DNA of 64,000 nucleotides from assembly GCA_016207165.1 (NCBI GenBank), contig JACQQD010000012.1, forward strand, positions 62,001 to 126,000, given 5' to 3'. Under the pieces are notes generated by a model. The model was not told the origin of the DNA. It was given only the letters and a program-made list of their open reading frames with translations, and did not search any database. Positions 15,289 through 22,935 of this stretch are shown piece after piece. This DNA comes from Microcaldota archaeon. Its GTDB lineage: Archaea > Micrarchaeota > Micrarchaeia > Norongarragalinales > Norongarragalinaceae. A program made the translations under genes and the position numbers. The first letter of the stretch is position 1. Every line of letters starts with the position of its first letter.

Positions 15289-16143
15289 ATGGACAAGAAA
15301 AAAATCCACGAACTAAAGCTTAAGGCCAACACGCTGCGCCAAGACGTGATCACCACCTTGTTGGCGGCCGGAGCCGGCCACACCGGAGGCCCGTTGGGAA
15401 TGGCCGACGTGTTTTCCGCGTTGTATTTCCACTTTGTCAAGCACGACCCCAAGAAACCGCATTGGGACGGACGCGACCGGGTGGTTTTGTCCAATGGCCA
15501 CATCTGCGCCATCTTGTATTGCGCCTTGGCGGAATCCGGTTACTTGCCAAAAGAAGAACTCAAGACGTTTCGGAAAATCAATTCACGGCTTCAAGGCCAC
15601 CCCAACCGAAGCGACTTGCCGGGAGTGGAGACTTCGGCGGGAAGCTTGGGCCAAGGCATTTGTGTCGCAGTTGGAATGGCGTTGGCCGGGAAGCTGGACA
15701 AGAAGCCGCACACCGTGTACGCGCTCATGGGCGACGGGGAACTCAACGAAGGCGCGTGCTGGGAAGCATTCCTGAATGCGCACAAGTTCAAACTCGACAA
15801 TTTGCTGGTCATGGTGGACCGAAACGACATTCAAATCGACGGCTTTGGCCACGACGTATTGCCGTTGGACCCGTTGCCAGACAAGTTCAAAGCCTTCGGG
15901 TTTGACGTTTTTGAAGGAAACGGCAACGACATGGAGCAAGTGGTGAAAACAACGGAGAAGGCGCTGAAAACCAAGAACGGCAAACCCCGCGTCATTTTGT
16001 GGAGAACAACGATGGGAAAAGGCGTGGACTTCATGGAGAATTTGCCCAAATGGCACGGCATTCCGCCGACCCAAGAGCAAGCCGACGAAGCCCTCAAGCA
16101 ACTGCGAGCGCAACGAACAAAACTGGAGGCGGAAAAGCCGTGA
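15289..16143 (+). CDS. tkt: Transketolase, N-terminal subunit
   Basis: Thiamine-diphosphate-binding half of a split transketolase (284 aa). Motifs: AGHTGGPLGMADVFSALYF, LSNGHICAILYCALAESG, HPNRSDLPGVETSAGSLGQG and the TPP site MGDGELNEGACWEAFLNAHK. Transfers two-carbon ketol units in the pentose-phosphate pathway. Split transketolases are common in archaea. The stop overlaps the start of the C-terminal subunit gene (GTGA), ensuring equal synthesis. Confidence 0.95.
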   Translation: MDKKKIHELKLKANTLRQDVITTLLAAGAGHTGGPLGMADVFSALYFHFVKHDPKKPHWDGRDRVVLSNGHICAILYCALAESGYLPKEELKTFRKINSRLQGHPNRSDLPGVETSAGSLGQGICVAVGMALAGKLDKKPHTVYALMGDGELNEGACWEAFLNAHKFKLDNLLVMVDRNDIQIDGFGHDVLPLDPLPDKFKAFGFDVFEGNGNDMEQVVKTTEKALKTKNGKPRVILWRTTMGKGVDFMENLPKWHGIPPTQEQADEALKQLRAQRTKLEAEKP

Positions 16144-17123
16144 ACGCCTCCAAGACCCTGCACCCGGCGTTGTTTGACAAACCGGAAAAGAAAGCCACGC
16201 GCGACGCCTTCGGCGAAGCGCTTTTGGAGTTGGGGAAACAAAATCCAAACGTCGTGGCGCTCACCGCGGATTTGGGCGAGTCGGTGCGCACAGCGGCCTT
16301 TGAGAAAGCCTTTCCGGAACGGTTCTTCGAGGTCGGCATCTGCGAGCAATTCATGATGGCCGCCGCCGCGGGATTGGCGTTGGAAGGAAAGATTCCGTTT
16401 GCCACCACGTTTGCCAACTTCGGTTCCGGGCGCGTGTACGACCACGTGCGGCAAAGCGTGTGCTACAACCGCGCCAACGTCAAGATCGCCGTCACCCACG
16501 CCGGATTGACTCTGGGGGAGGACGGCGCCACGCACCAAATGTTGGAAGACTTGGGCATGATGCGAACGCTTCCGCACATGACGGTGGTCAACCCCTGCGA
16601 CTTTATCGAGACAAGGAAAGCCACGTTCGCAGTTGCAACTTGGAAAGGGCCATGCTATTTGCGCATGGGCCGAAGCGGCGTGCCCATGATCACTACCGAG
16701 CAAACGCCTTTTGAAATCGGGAAATCCAACGTGCTTCTGGAAGGCTCCGACGCGTCCATTGCCGCGTGCGGCGTGATGGTCTATCCCGCGTTGGTGGCCG
16801 CCAAGGAACTGGAGGAAAAACACAAGATATCCGTGGAGGTCGTCAACCACCACACCTTGAAGCCGTTTGACGCCAAACAATTGGTCAAATCCGCGAAAAA
16901 GTGCGGGGCACTGGTGACCGCGGAAGAACACCAGCGCACTTCAGGTTTGCGCGCCGCGTGCGCGGAAGTCTTGTCCGAAAGCCTTCCGACGCCCATCCAG
17001 TACGTGGCCGTGGAGGATTCGTTTGGCGAGTCCGGCAAGCCCGACCAGCTTTTAGAAAAGTACGGCTTGACTACCGCCAGCATCGTCAAAAAGGCGCTGG
17101 CCGCCGTGAAGATGAAAAAATAG
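16140..17123 (+). CDS. tkt: Transketolase, C-terminal subunit
   Basis: The 327-aa partner carries the pyrimidine-binding and C-terminal domains: ATRDAFGEALLELG, LTADLGES, ERFFEVGICEQFMMAAAAGLA (catalytic Glu), VTHAGLTLGEDGATHQMLED and DSFGESGKPDQLLEKYGLT. GTG 16140 overlaps the stop of the first subunit gene. Acts as a heterotetramer with it. Confidence 0.95.
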   Translation: MNASKTLHPALFDKPEKKATRDAFGEALLELGKQNPNVVALTADLGESVRTAAFEKAFPERFFEVGICEQFMMAAAAGLALEGKIPFATTFANFGSGRVYDHVRQSVCYNRANVKIAVTHAGLTLGEDGATHQMLEDLGMMRTLPHMTVVNPCDFIETRKATFAVATWKGPCYLRMGRSGVPMITTEQTPFEIGKSNVLLEGSDASIAACGVMVYPALVAAKELEEKHKISVEVVNHHTLKPFDAKQLVKSAKKCGALVTAEEHQRTSGLRAACAEVLSESLPTPIQYVAVEDSFGESGKPDQLLEKYGLTTASIVKKALAAVKMKK

Positions 17124-17169
17124 CTGCACCGGGCAACAAGCATATAACGGCGGAATACGACGTTTTTCC

Positions 17170-17766
17170 ATGCACTCGTGGGTCGCAAAAGCACGGGAAA
17201 ACCTATTTGGCCTAAGGATGCTGGGAGAAAAAGTTGACGCGGAAAGCCGGCGGGTAGCCCGAGAATTGACCTTGCAGTCCGGCCGACCGTTGGGCGAGGC
17301 GGTGCGTTGGTGGCTGCGTCTGCAAGGAGTACAGAAAATCGGGGAGCTGCCTTTCCACGGGCTCCCGAAAGAGATCAGGGAAATTGTTGAATCCGCCGTA
17401 TTCGAGCGCGTGAGACGGAACAAAATGGCGCTGGTCGGCGGAGCTGGAATCGCGGCGGGAAAGGCGTTGACCGCAATGGAGCCGACGGGGCCATATCTTG
17501 AACTGGGGGCATTAAGCGGCGCATTGGCGGCCGTGGAATCCCCGGAAGCGCACCGACGGTACCAGGCCCGCGTAAGGGAACTTGGCGATACACTGCGAAA
17601 GCATGAGCAGGAACTAGAACGGCATGGAATCGTGCTCGGCGATTACACGCATGTTGCCATCGGCGGGTATGGCGACGTGTACCTTCTGCGGGAAAACCCC
17701 AAAACTCCGGTGCAGCGCGCGTTTCGAAGCCAACCACTGCGCACGTACGTGGCACGGATTAAATAA
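17170..17766 (+). CDS. Orphan protein, 198 aa, with hydrophobic centre
   Basis: Not recognised. The N-terminal third is charged and helical; residues about 84-120 (ALVGGAGIAAGKALTAMEPT and beyond) are Gly/Ala-rich and weakly hydrophobic; the remainder is charged. A TATA-like CATATAACGG (about 17140-17149) lies 20-30 bases before ATG 17170. Confidence 0.5.
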   Translation: MHSWVAKARENLFGLRMLGEKVDAESRRVARELTLQSGRPLGEAVRWWLRLQGVQKIGELPFHGLPKEIREIVESAVFERVRRNKMALVGGAGIAAGKALTAMEPTGPYLELGALSGALAAVESPEAHRRYQARVRELGDTLRKHEQELERHGIVLGDYTHVAIGGYGDVYLLRENPKTPVQRAFRSQPLRTYVARIK

Positions 17767-17789
17767 GCCTTGATTCTTCCAAAGCATGC

Positions 17790-18782
17790 ATGGAAAGAAA
17801 GACGGCGCTGTACATCGGTTCGTGCACCGTGGACGTGAACGCCACGTCCTGCTTCATCCAGCCGCGCATGCGGACGCACCACCGGCACACCGAAAAATTC
17901 GTGGAATTGTCTTTCGCGTCCAAGACTTCGTTGGACGACGTTTCCGTGACTACCGGGGGCTCGGCCGCCAATTCGGCGTACACCACGAAAGTATTGGGCT
18001 CCAACGTGGACCTGGTTTGCGCGGTGGGCGATGACTTGTTCGGAGACTTGGTGTTGGACGACTTCAAAAAGTCGTATATTCCGACGCGTCACATCCAGCG
18101 ATTCAAAGGAAAAAAGACGGCGGTGGGCATCAATTTGCTGTGCGAATCCGGTGAAAAAACCAATTTGGTGTTCAAGGGGGCGACGGACGCGTTGGAGGCG
18201 ACGGCCTTGCCGGAATCCAGCGTCAAGGCGGCGGACATCGTGGTGTGCACGTCGCTTTCAAGCCCCGCGAATTTTCGGCTGTTCGAAAAAGCCTTGCATT
18301 TCGCGCGGTGGCACCAAAAACCTTTCGTGTTCGCGCCGTCCATTACCATGCTGCGCGCCCGGAAAACGGACCTCGACTCCATGCACGGCCATTTCGACGT
18401 CGTGGTCATGAACCACGAGGAAGCAGGCTACTACACCGGTTCTAAAAAGCCATTGGAGGCGTTGCACGAATTGCCTGGAAAACTCAACGTCATGACGTGG
18501 GACGCCAACGGAACGTTCGTGGAATACGGCGGACTGCGACTGCACGTTCCCACCTTGAAAGTCGGCGTCAAGGACACGACGGGCGCGGGGGATTCGTTCA
18601 CCGGCGCGCTGGTGCATGGCTTGTTGTCGCATGGCAACATCGTGAAAGCCGTCCAGTTGGCAACCGCCGTGGCGTGCCTGAACATCACGCAAGTCGGCGC
18701 CAAAGTGCAGGGTTCCAAAGCCGATATCCACGCGTTTTTTGGAAAAAGCCTCTCCAAACTCAAACCCAAAAAAGTTCGGTAA
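17790..18782 (+). CDS. PfkB-family sugar or nucleoside kinase
   Basis: A 330-aa ribokinase-fold kinase with the N-terminal GGSAANSAYTTKVLG signature and the C-terminal anion hole/catalytic Asp motif DTTGAGDSFTGALVHG. Substrate cannot be read: ribose, adenosine or fructose-type sugars are possible. Next to the pentose-phosphate genes a pentose or nucleoside substrate is attractive but only inferred. The first 45 residues carry an unusual His/Arg-rich insertion (RMRTHHRHTEK). Confidence 0.88.
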   Translation: MERKTALYIGSCTVDVNATSCFIQPRMRTHHRHTEKFVELSFASKTSLDDVSVTTGGSAANSAYTTKVLGSNVDLVCAVGDDLFGDLVLDDFKKSYIPTRHIQRFKGKKTAVGINLLCESGEKTNLVFKGATDALEATALPESSVKAADIVVCTSLSSPANFRLFEKALHFARWHQKPFVFAPSITMLRARKTDLDSMHGHFDVVVMNHEEAGYYTGSKKPLEALHELPGKLNVMTWDANGTFVEYGGLRLHVPTLKVGVKDTTGAGDSFTGALVHGLLSHGNIVKAVQLATAVACLNITQVGAKVQGSKADIHAFFGKSLSKLKPKKVR

Positions 18783-18794
18783 CCGGTTGTAAAC

Positions 18795-19655
18795 ATGGCG
18801 TGGTTCTTGTTCGCCTTGGTTTCGGCGGCCGCGCACGCGGGATACAATTTGTCCAGCAAGCAACTGGTGTCTAAAGTGGACCCCTACGTCGTGGCGGCGT
18901 TGGTGGCAAGCGTTGCCGCGTTTTTTTCGTGGGCCGTCGTCTTGGCTACAGGCATTCCGGCCTTGGGAGAAAAGTTCTGGATGGCGCTGGGAATTGAAGT
19001 CGTCATTGAATCCTTGGCACTGGGTTTTTACTTGAAGGCGCTGGAAAAAACGGATGTGTCGCTGGCCGTACCGCTCTTGGCGCTCACGCCGGCACTTCTT
19101 TTGGTGACCAGTCCCGTGATTACAGGCGAATCCATTTCAAGCCAAGGCGTGCTGGGAGTGGGTTTGGCGGTGGTCGGCACGTACGTGTTGGCCATGGATC
19201 CAAAGCACAAAGGACTGCTATCCCCGTTTTCCCGCTTGGCGTCGGACAGCGGCATGCGGTGGATGCTCTTGACGGCGATGATGTACAGCCTCACCGCCAA
19301 TTACTACAAACTCGTCGTGGTCAACTCCAATGCCGTGCTTACTTCCGCGGTGCTTGAATCCAGCGCCGCCCTGGTTTTTTCAGCCGTGGCATTGATTGAA
19401 GCCAAACGCTGGAAGCCCGCCAAAAAAATGATTCGCACCGTGGCCGCCAGCGGCTTTTTGGCAAGCCTGGGCGGCATCGCGTTGGCAACTGCGTTGACCA
19501 CCGGCTTGACGCCCTTGGTCATCTCGATTCGGCGGTTGAGCATTCCGGCCACCGTGCTCTTGGGTCACCGCGTTCTAAGCGAAGGACAATTCAGGCAACG
19601 CATGCTGGCGTCCCTGATTCTGGTGGCCGGAGCCGTCCTGATTCTGACGGCCTGA
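18795..19655 (+). CDS. EamA/DMT-family permease
   Basis: A 286-aa membrane protein with about ten helices in two EamA repeats (first repeat residues 1-135, second from about 155). Drug/metabolite transporter family; substrate unknown. Starts 13 bases after the PfkB kinase, so the pair may form an uptake-phosphorylation or export unit. Confidence 0.82.
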   Translation: MAWFLFALVSAAAHAGYNLSSKQLVSKVDPYVVAALVASVAAFFSWAVVLATGIPALGEKFWMALGIEVVIESLALGFYLKALEKTDVSLAVPLLALTPALLLVTSPVITGESISSQGVLGVGLAVVGTYVLAMDPKHKGLLSPFSRLASDSGMRWMLLTAMMYSLTANYYKLVVVNSNAVLTSAVLESSAALVFSAVALIEAKRWKPAKKMIRTVAASGFLASLGGIALATALTTGLTPLVISIRRLSIPATVLLGHRVLSEGQFRQRMLASLILVAGAVLILTA

Positions 19656-19735
19656 AATCGTTCGACGGGTACGCAGGTCTTGAAATGCAAAGAAGTAAAA
19701 AACGGCATGCCAATCCGTTTGCTTGCTGAAGCACA

Positions 19736-20824
19736 ATGACACGGTCGGGACCCAGACTCAGCGTTGAACACCAACAGCGGATGCGGGAAGTGTTCGCTGG
19801 CCTGTCGGATGACGCCCGCCGCGACTGGGTGGACAGTCGCAACCCCATCCTGTATCCGACGCATCTTAAATTGGACGCTCCCCTGCTAACTCGGCGGCTC
19901 CAGCTGGCGTACGATTTATCCAGACGACACGGCGTCCCGCTTGAAGTCAGCGACGTTCGGCCCCATCTCCTCTTGAATGACGAAGCATTCCAACAAGCCA
20001 TTCGGGGGACGATTGGCTTGGCCAATTCAGCCAGGTATAAGCCCGTAAGCCGGCATCCTACACTTTCACGAATTCGACAACGAACGGAAGAAGGATATGA
20101 GCCCAAGAAAACCAGGACCCAAGTCGTCATGCCCGACGCTTCATTGGCATACAACGAATTGCTTGAATACGCCGAATTGGACGACAAACAGCGGTTGGCT
20201 GCCGAGTGCATCGTGCGAGGATTCAAGCCGGAGTACATTCACGGCTTGTTGACGGAACGGATGAACCGGGAACCGTTTGACTTGAATTATTTTAAGCGGG
20301 TCCTAATTCCGGGGGTCGGAGAAAAACTGCGGGCCCGCGTGGTCCTGCTCATGGCCAAAAAGGGGTACCGTTGGATGGACGCCATCCGAGTGGCGCGAGG
20401 ACAAAAAAAGGCTAAGCGTTATTCGGGAAGCCTGCCGTTGGCGTGGGCGCTCATGAAAGGAAAAACCCGGCACGTCGAAGCCCTGTTTCATGCCGCGAGT
20501 CTAAGTCCCATGGAGGAATACACGGCCTGGCTTCGAATCGTTGGCGCAACTCAAGAAGAAATCATCAAGCATTTCAAGGAGGATTTGGGCCGAAGGGCTT
20601 CACGAAGCTCCATATCACAGAATATCCGCCGTGCCAACGACAAAATCATTGACTTGCTTTACCAGCACGATATCTACGTCACAAGTCAAGTGGACGAAAA
20701 CACGGAAGGATTCAAAATTCCACGATTGGTGAACTTGGCATGCCATCTTCTTCGGGAAAAATATGGCGACACGCCGTTCCGGGTCTTACCAGGCTTAGGG
20801 CGACAAGCCAATCACGCGGAATAG
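19736..20824 (+). CDS. Orphan protein, 362 aa, possible helix-turn-helix near C-terminus
   Basis: Not recognised. Charged, soluble, rich in Arg. The segment VGATQEEIIKHFKEDLG followed by SRSSISQNIRRAND looks like a helix-turn-helix of the sigma/terminase type, suggesting DNA binding, but no family is assigned. The end overlaps the convergent membrane acyltransferase gene by 30 bases. Confidence 0.5.
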   Translation: MTRSGPRLSVEHQQRMREVFAGLSDDARRDWVDSRNPILYPTHLKLDAPLLTRRLQLAYDLSRRHGVPLEVSDVRPHLLLNDEAFQQAIRGTIGLANSARYKPVSRHPTLSRIRQRTEEGYEPKKTRTQVVMPDASLAYNELLEYAELDDKQRLAAECIVRGFKPEYIHGLLTERMNREPFDLNYFKRVLIPGVGEKLRARVVLLMAKKGYRWMDAIRVARGQKKAKRYSGSLPLAWALMKGKTRHVEALFHAASLSPMEEYTAWLRIVGATQEEIIKHFKEDLGRRASRSSISQNIRRANDKIIDLLYQHDIYVTSQVDENTEGFKIPRLVNLACHLLREKYGDTPFRVLPGLGRQANHAE

Positions 20825-21514
20825 GAGTAGCAACCCGACCAAAACGGGTTGGTGGACGAGGTATACGGCCAAGGCGTTTTTCCCAAGGAAATCAAGCGCG
20901 TCGAACAAGGCGTGGGCGGGCCGGGGTGAAGGAATCCGCGTAAAGGGGTTCATGGTTTGCGCCATGAAAATGCCAAGCAGAACGATGCCAAACCAAGGAA
21001 TCAAGGGGTAATAGTCCAACGTATAGAATCCGGCGGGCGGCAAGCCCAGCCACAAGAAAAGCGGCGTGTCTGGGCGGGCAAGGCCAGAAAGCCAGAACCC
21101 CAGTGCCACCACCAATGCGGCCAGCCCTAAATTCAGCCATGCGGGAAGTTCCGTGAAGAAATAGCCGATCAAAACGGCGACGGCAATGAAGTGGATGATT
21201 CCAAAAACAATGGCGCCTTTTCCCGGATAAATCGAAGTGGCCAGGGTGATGAGCAAAGCGATTCCGGCCAAAGCCAGCACGCGTTGGAGGTTCTTGGAAA
21301 GCGGGACCCCCCGGATTTTGGAGAGGAGCAAAGACACGCCCACCAGGCTCAAAAACATGAAGGCGATGACGCGTTGGAAGACGAGAAAAAAGCCCGTCGA
21401 AAAATCGATTTGGATAAAACCCAAGTAGTTCAAATCGAAGAAGAAATGGTAGGCGATCATGAGCGCCACCGCCAATCCGCGGGTGACGTCGACTTCCCAG
21501 AATCGCTTTTTCAT
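20795..21514 (-). CDS. DUF1624/HGSNAT-like membrane acyltransferase
   Basis: A 239-aa protein with about seven helices beginning RFWEVDVTRGLAVALMIAYHFFFDLNY. The conserved Asp-x-x-Arg-G and the following His correspond to the heparan-alpha-glucosaminide N-acetyltransferase/OpgC-type membrane acyltransferases. Probably acylates a sugar in the envelope. Stands alone between converging and diverging neighbours. Confidence 0.8.
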   Translation of the reverse strand: MKKRFWEVDVTRGLAVALMIAYHFFFDLNYLGFIQIDFSTGFFLVFQRVIAFMFLSLVGVSLLLSKIRGVPLSKNLQRVLALAGIALLITLATSIYPGKGAIVFGIIHFIAVAVLIGYFFTELPAWLNLGLAALVVALGFWLSGLARPDTPLFLWLGLPPAGFYTLDYYPLIPWFGIVLLGIFMAQTMNPFTRIPSPRPAHALFDALDFLGKNALAVYLVHQPVLVGLLLLFRVIGLSP

Positions 21515-21572
21515 ATGCGACAGGTCAGGGAGCGCAACGCATTAAATGCGCCGGGTTTACACCATAAAATCC

Positions 21573-21992
21573 ATGCAGTACCGAAAAGACGAAAACGGGT
21601 TCGTGGTGGTCTTGGAGAAAGGCGAAAAGGTGGTGGAGAGCCTGAACGCCTTCTTCAAGAAGGAGGGCATCCGCGGAGGGCTCGTTTCCGGCATTGGGGC
21701 GTTGGACCAAGCGGAACTGATGAGCTACGATGTTGAGGCCAAAAGGTACGTTTCGAAAATCTTTCAAGGCGAGTTCGAGTTGTGCGCGTTGGCGGGCAAC
21801 GTGACGGAAAAAGGCTTGCACGCGCACGTGACTCTGGCGGGCGTCATGGGGAAGAATGAAACGTGTTTCGGCGGCCACTTAAAAGAAGGCCGCGTCCTGG
21901 TGACCGGAGAGTTCTTCGTGATCCCATTTGCATCCATCCGGAAAGAGTACCGCCCCGCCATGGGCTTAGACGTGATGGACCTGAATGGCTAG
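21573..21992 (+). CDS. PPC (DUF296) domain protein
   Basis: A 139-aa single-domain protein of the plant-and-prokaryote-conserved fold, found alone in bacteria and archaea and with AT-hooks in plants. Motifs: FVVVLEKGEKVVESLNAF, GGLVSGIGALDQAEL, LHAHVTLAG and CFGGHLKEGRVLVTGEFFV, the His residues being the presumed metal/ligand site. ATG 21573 is used because ATTAAATG at 21541-21548 looks like the TATA box; ATG 21546 would fall within it. Confidence 0.85.
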   Translation: MQYRKDENGFVVVLEKGEKVVESLNAFFKKEGIRGGLVSGIGALDQAELMSYDVEAKRYVSKIFQGEFELCALAGNVTEKGLHAHVTLAGVMGKNETCFGGHLKEGRVLVTGEFFVIPFASIRKEYRPAMGLDVMDLNG

Positions 21993-22363
21993 TTCATGTT
22001 TTTGAGGTATTCCAGCGTCACGCTGTAGACGAACGCGAGGATGCCCACCATGATGGCCAGCACTCCGTTGGCGCTGGTGGGTCGGTTGGTGACCGTCAGA
22101 AAACCCAGGATCAAGATGACCACGGCAAAGGCGGCCACCAGCGTGATGCGGGCGGCTTTGCCAGCCAAAAGCTCGGTGCGCTCATCGCTTTTGATGACGT
22201 CCTTGGACATGACTTCCCGCCAGACGTAAAGGCCTCCGGCAATCAGCAAGCCGAACAAGAGAACGGAGAACGCCAACGGGTCCAGGTCGTAGCGGGACAC
22301 GTAGACTTGGTACAGGACCAAGGTGAAGACCGCGGAGATGAGGATGTTTCGGATTCGCACCAT
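21989..22363 (-). CDS. DUF2178-type membrane protein
   Basis: A 124-aa protein with four predicted helices and a conserved cytoplasmic loop SKDVIKSDERTELLAGKAAR, typical of DUF2178 proteins. Paired with an XRE-type regulator immediately upstream (two-base gap), the usual context of this family, where the membrane protein may modulate the regulator. Function unknown. Confidence 0.8.
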   Translation of the reverse strand: MVRIRNILISAVFTLVLYQVYVSRYDLDPLAFSVLLFGLLIAGGLYVWREVMSKDVIKSDERTELLAGKAARITLVAAFAVVILILGFLTVTNRPTSANGVLAIMVGILAFVYSVTLEYLKNMN

Positions 22364-22365
22364 TG

Positions 22366-22563
22366 TTACGCCTCAAATATCTTTTCAATGGGCTCCTTAA
22401 AAATGTGCGATAACTTGAAGGCCAACTCCAAAGACGGGTTGTACTTGCCGTTTTCTATAGCCAGAATGGTTTGGCGCGTCACGCCGGCTTTGCGCGCCAA
22501 GTCGTCCTGCGTCATTTTCTCGCGGGCACGCAATTCGCGCAAGTGGTTCTGCATGTAAAACAT
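22366..22563 (-). CDS. XRE-family helix-turn-helix regulator (65 aa)
   Basis: A minimal Cro/CI domain: LRELRAREKMTQDDLARKAG, VTRQTILAIENGKYNPS and LAFKLSHIFKEPIEKIFEA. This is the short type normally found with a small membrane protein. The start lies about ten bases after TTAAATAG (22572-22580), suggesting a leaderless message. TTTACAT sequences at its own start and in the upstream gap (22694-22732) are candidate operators. Confidence 0.88.
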   Translation of the reverse strand: MFYMQNHLRELRAREKMTQDDLARKAGVTRQTILAIENGKYNPSLELAFKLSHIFKEPIEKIFEA

Positions 22564-22610
22564 TATTTACATGGACTATTTAAGGCGTTGCAATTTCTGG
22601 AAAAAATGAA

Positions 22611-22694
22611 GTCGGGGTCCGCCAACCGGCGGCCCCGAAGTTCGTCGAGGGGTTCTTTCGTATCAGGGAGGGCCCGTGAAAACCCAACCCCGAT
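22611..22694 (+). ncRNA. Candidate structured RNA with closing stem
   Basis: TCGGGGT (22612-22618) pairs with ACCCCGA (22687-22693), enclosing about 68 bases with an internal hairpin CCGCC-AACC-GGCGG (22619-22632). Size is tRNA-like but no T-arm or D-arm consensus is present. Strand is uncertain. No known family recognised. Confidence 0.3.
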
Positions 22695-22733
22695 GTAAAG
22701 TATATTTTACATTATGTATATAAAGCTTTACAT
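22694..22733. promoter_or_regulatory. AT-rich palindromic promoter/operator
   Basis: Contains GTAAAGTATATTTTAC, a TATATAAAG element at 22717-22725 and ATGTAAAG/CTTTACAT arms about 30 bases apart. Together with a TTTACAT at the XRE start this may be the regulator's binding site. The rest of the gene-free stretch to 22935 holds no convincing gene; a 16-codon ATG frame at 22831-22881 behind GGGTGGGAG is the only candidate. Confidence 0.4.
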
Positions 22734-22935
22734 TTGCGGCCGGGGCCATTGAACCCGCATAGAGCCTCAATTCCACAAAAAAGAAGAAAAACACGCCGAC
22801 TCGTACAAGTCAGTTAGAGGGTGGGAGCCTATGGAAAAAAGACCTTACCAACACGCTGAAGAGTTGGGCTTGGGCGAGTAAAGCGCCACGCTAGAGTCCC
22901 GGGCACACGGATTCGTGGGCAACGGACAAGAAAAT

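Noticed and set aside
22741-22765. Possible tRNA 3' end (GCGGGTTCAATGG read on the minus strand)
   Set aside because: The would-be T-stem arms do not pair and no anticodon or D arm lies upstream.
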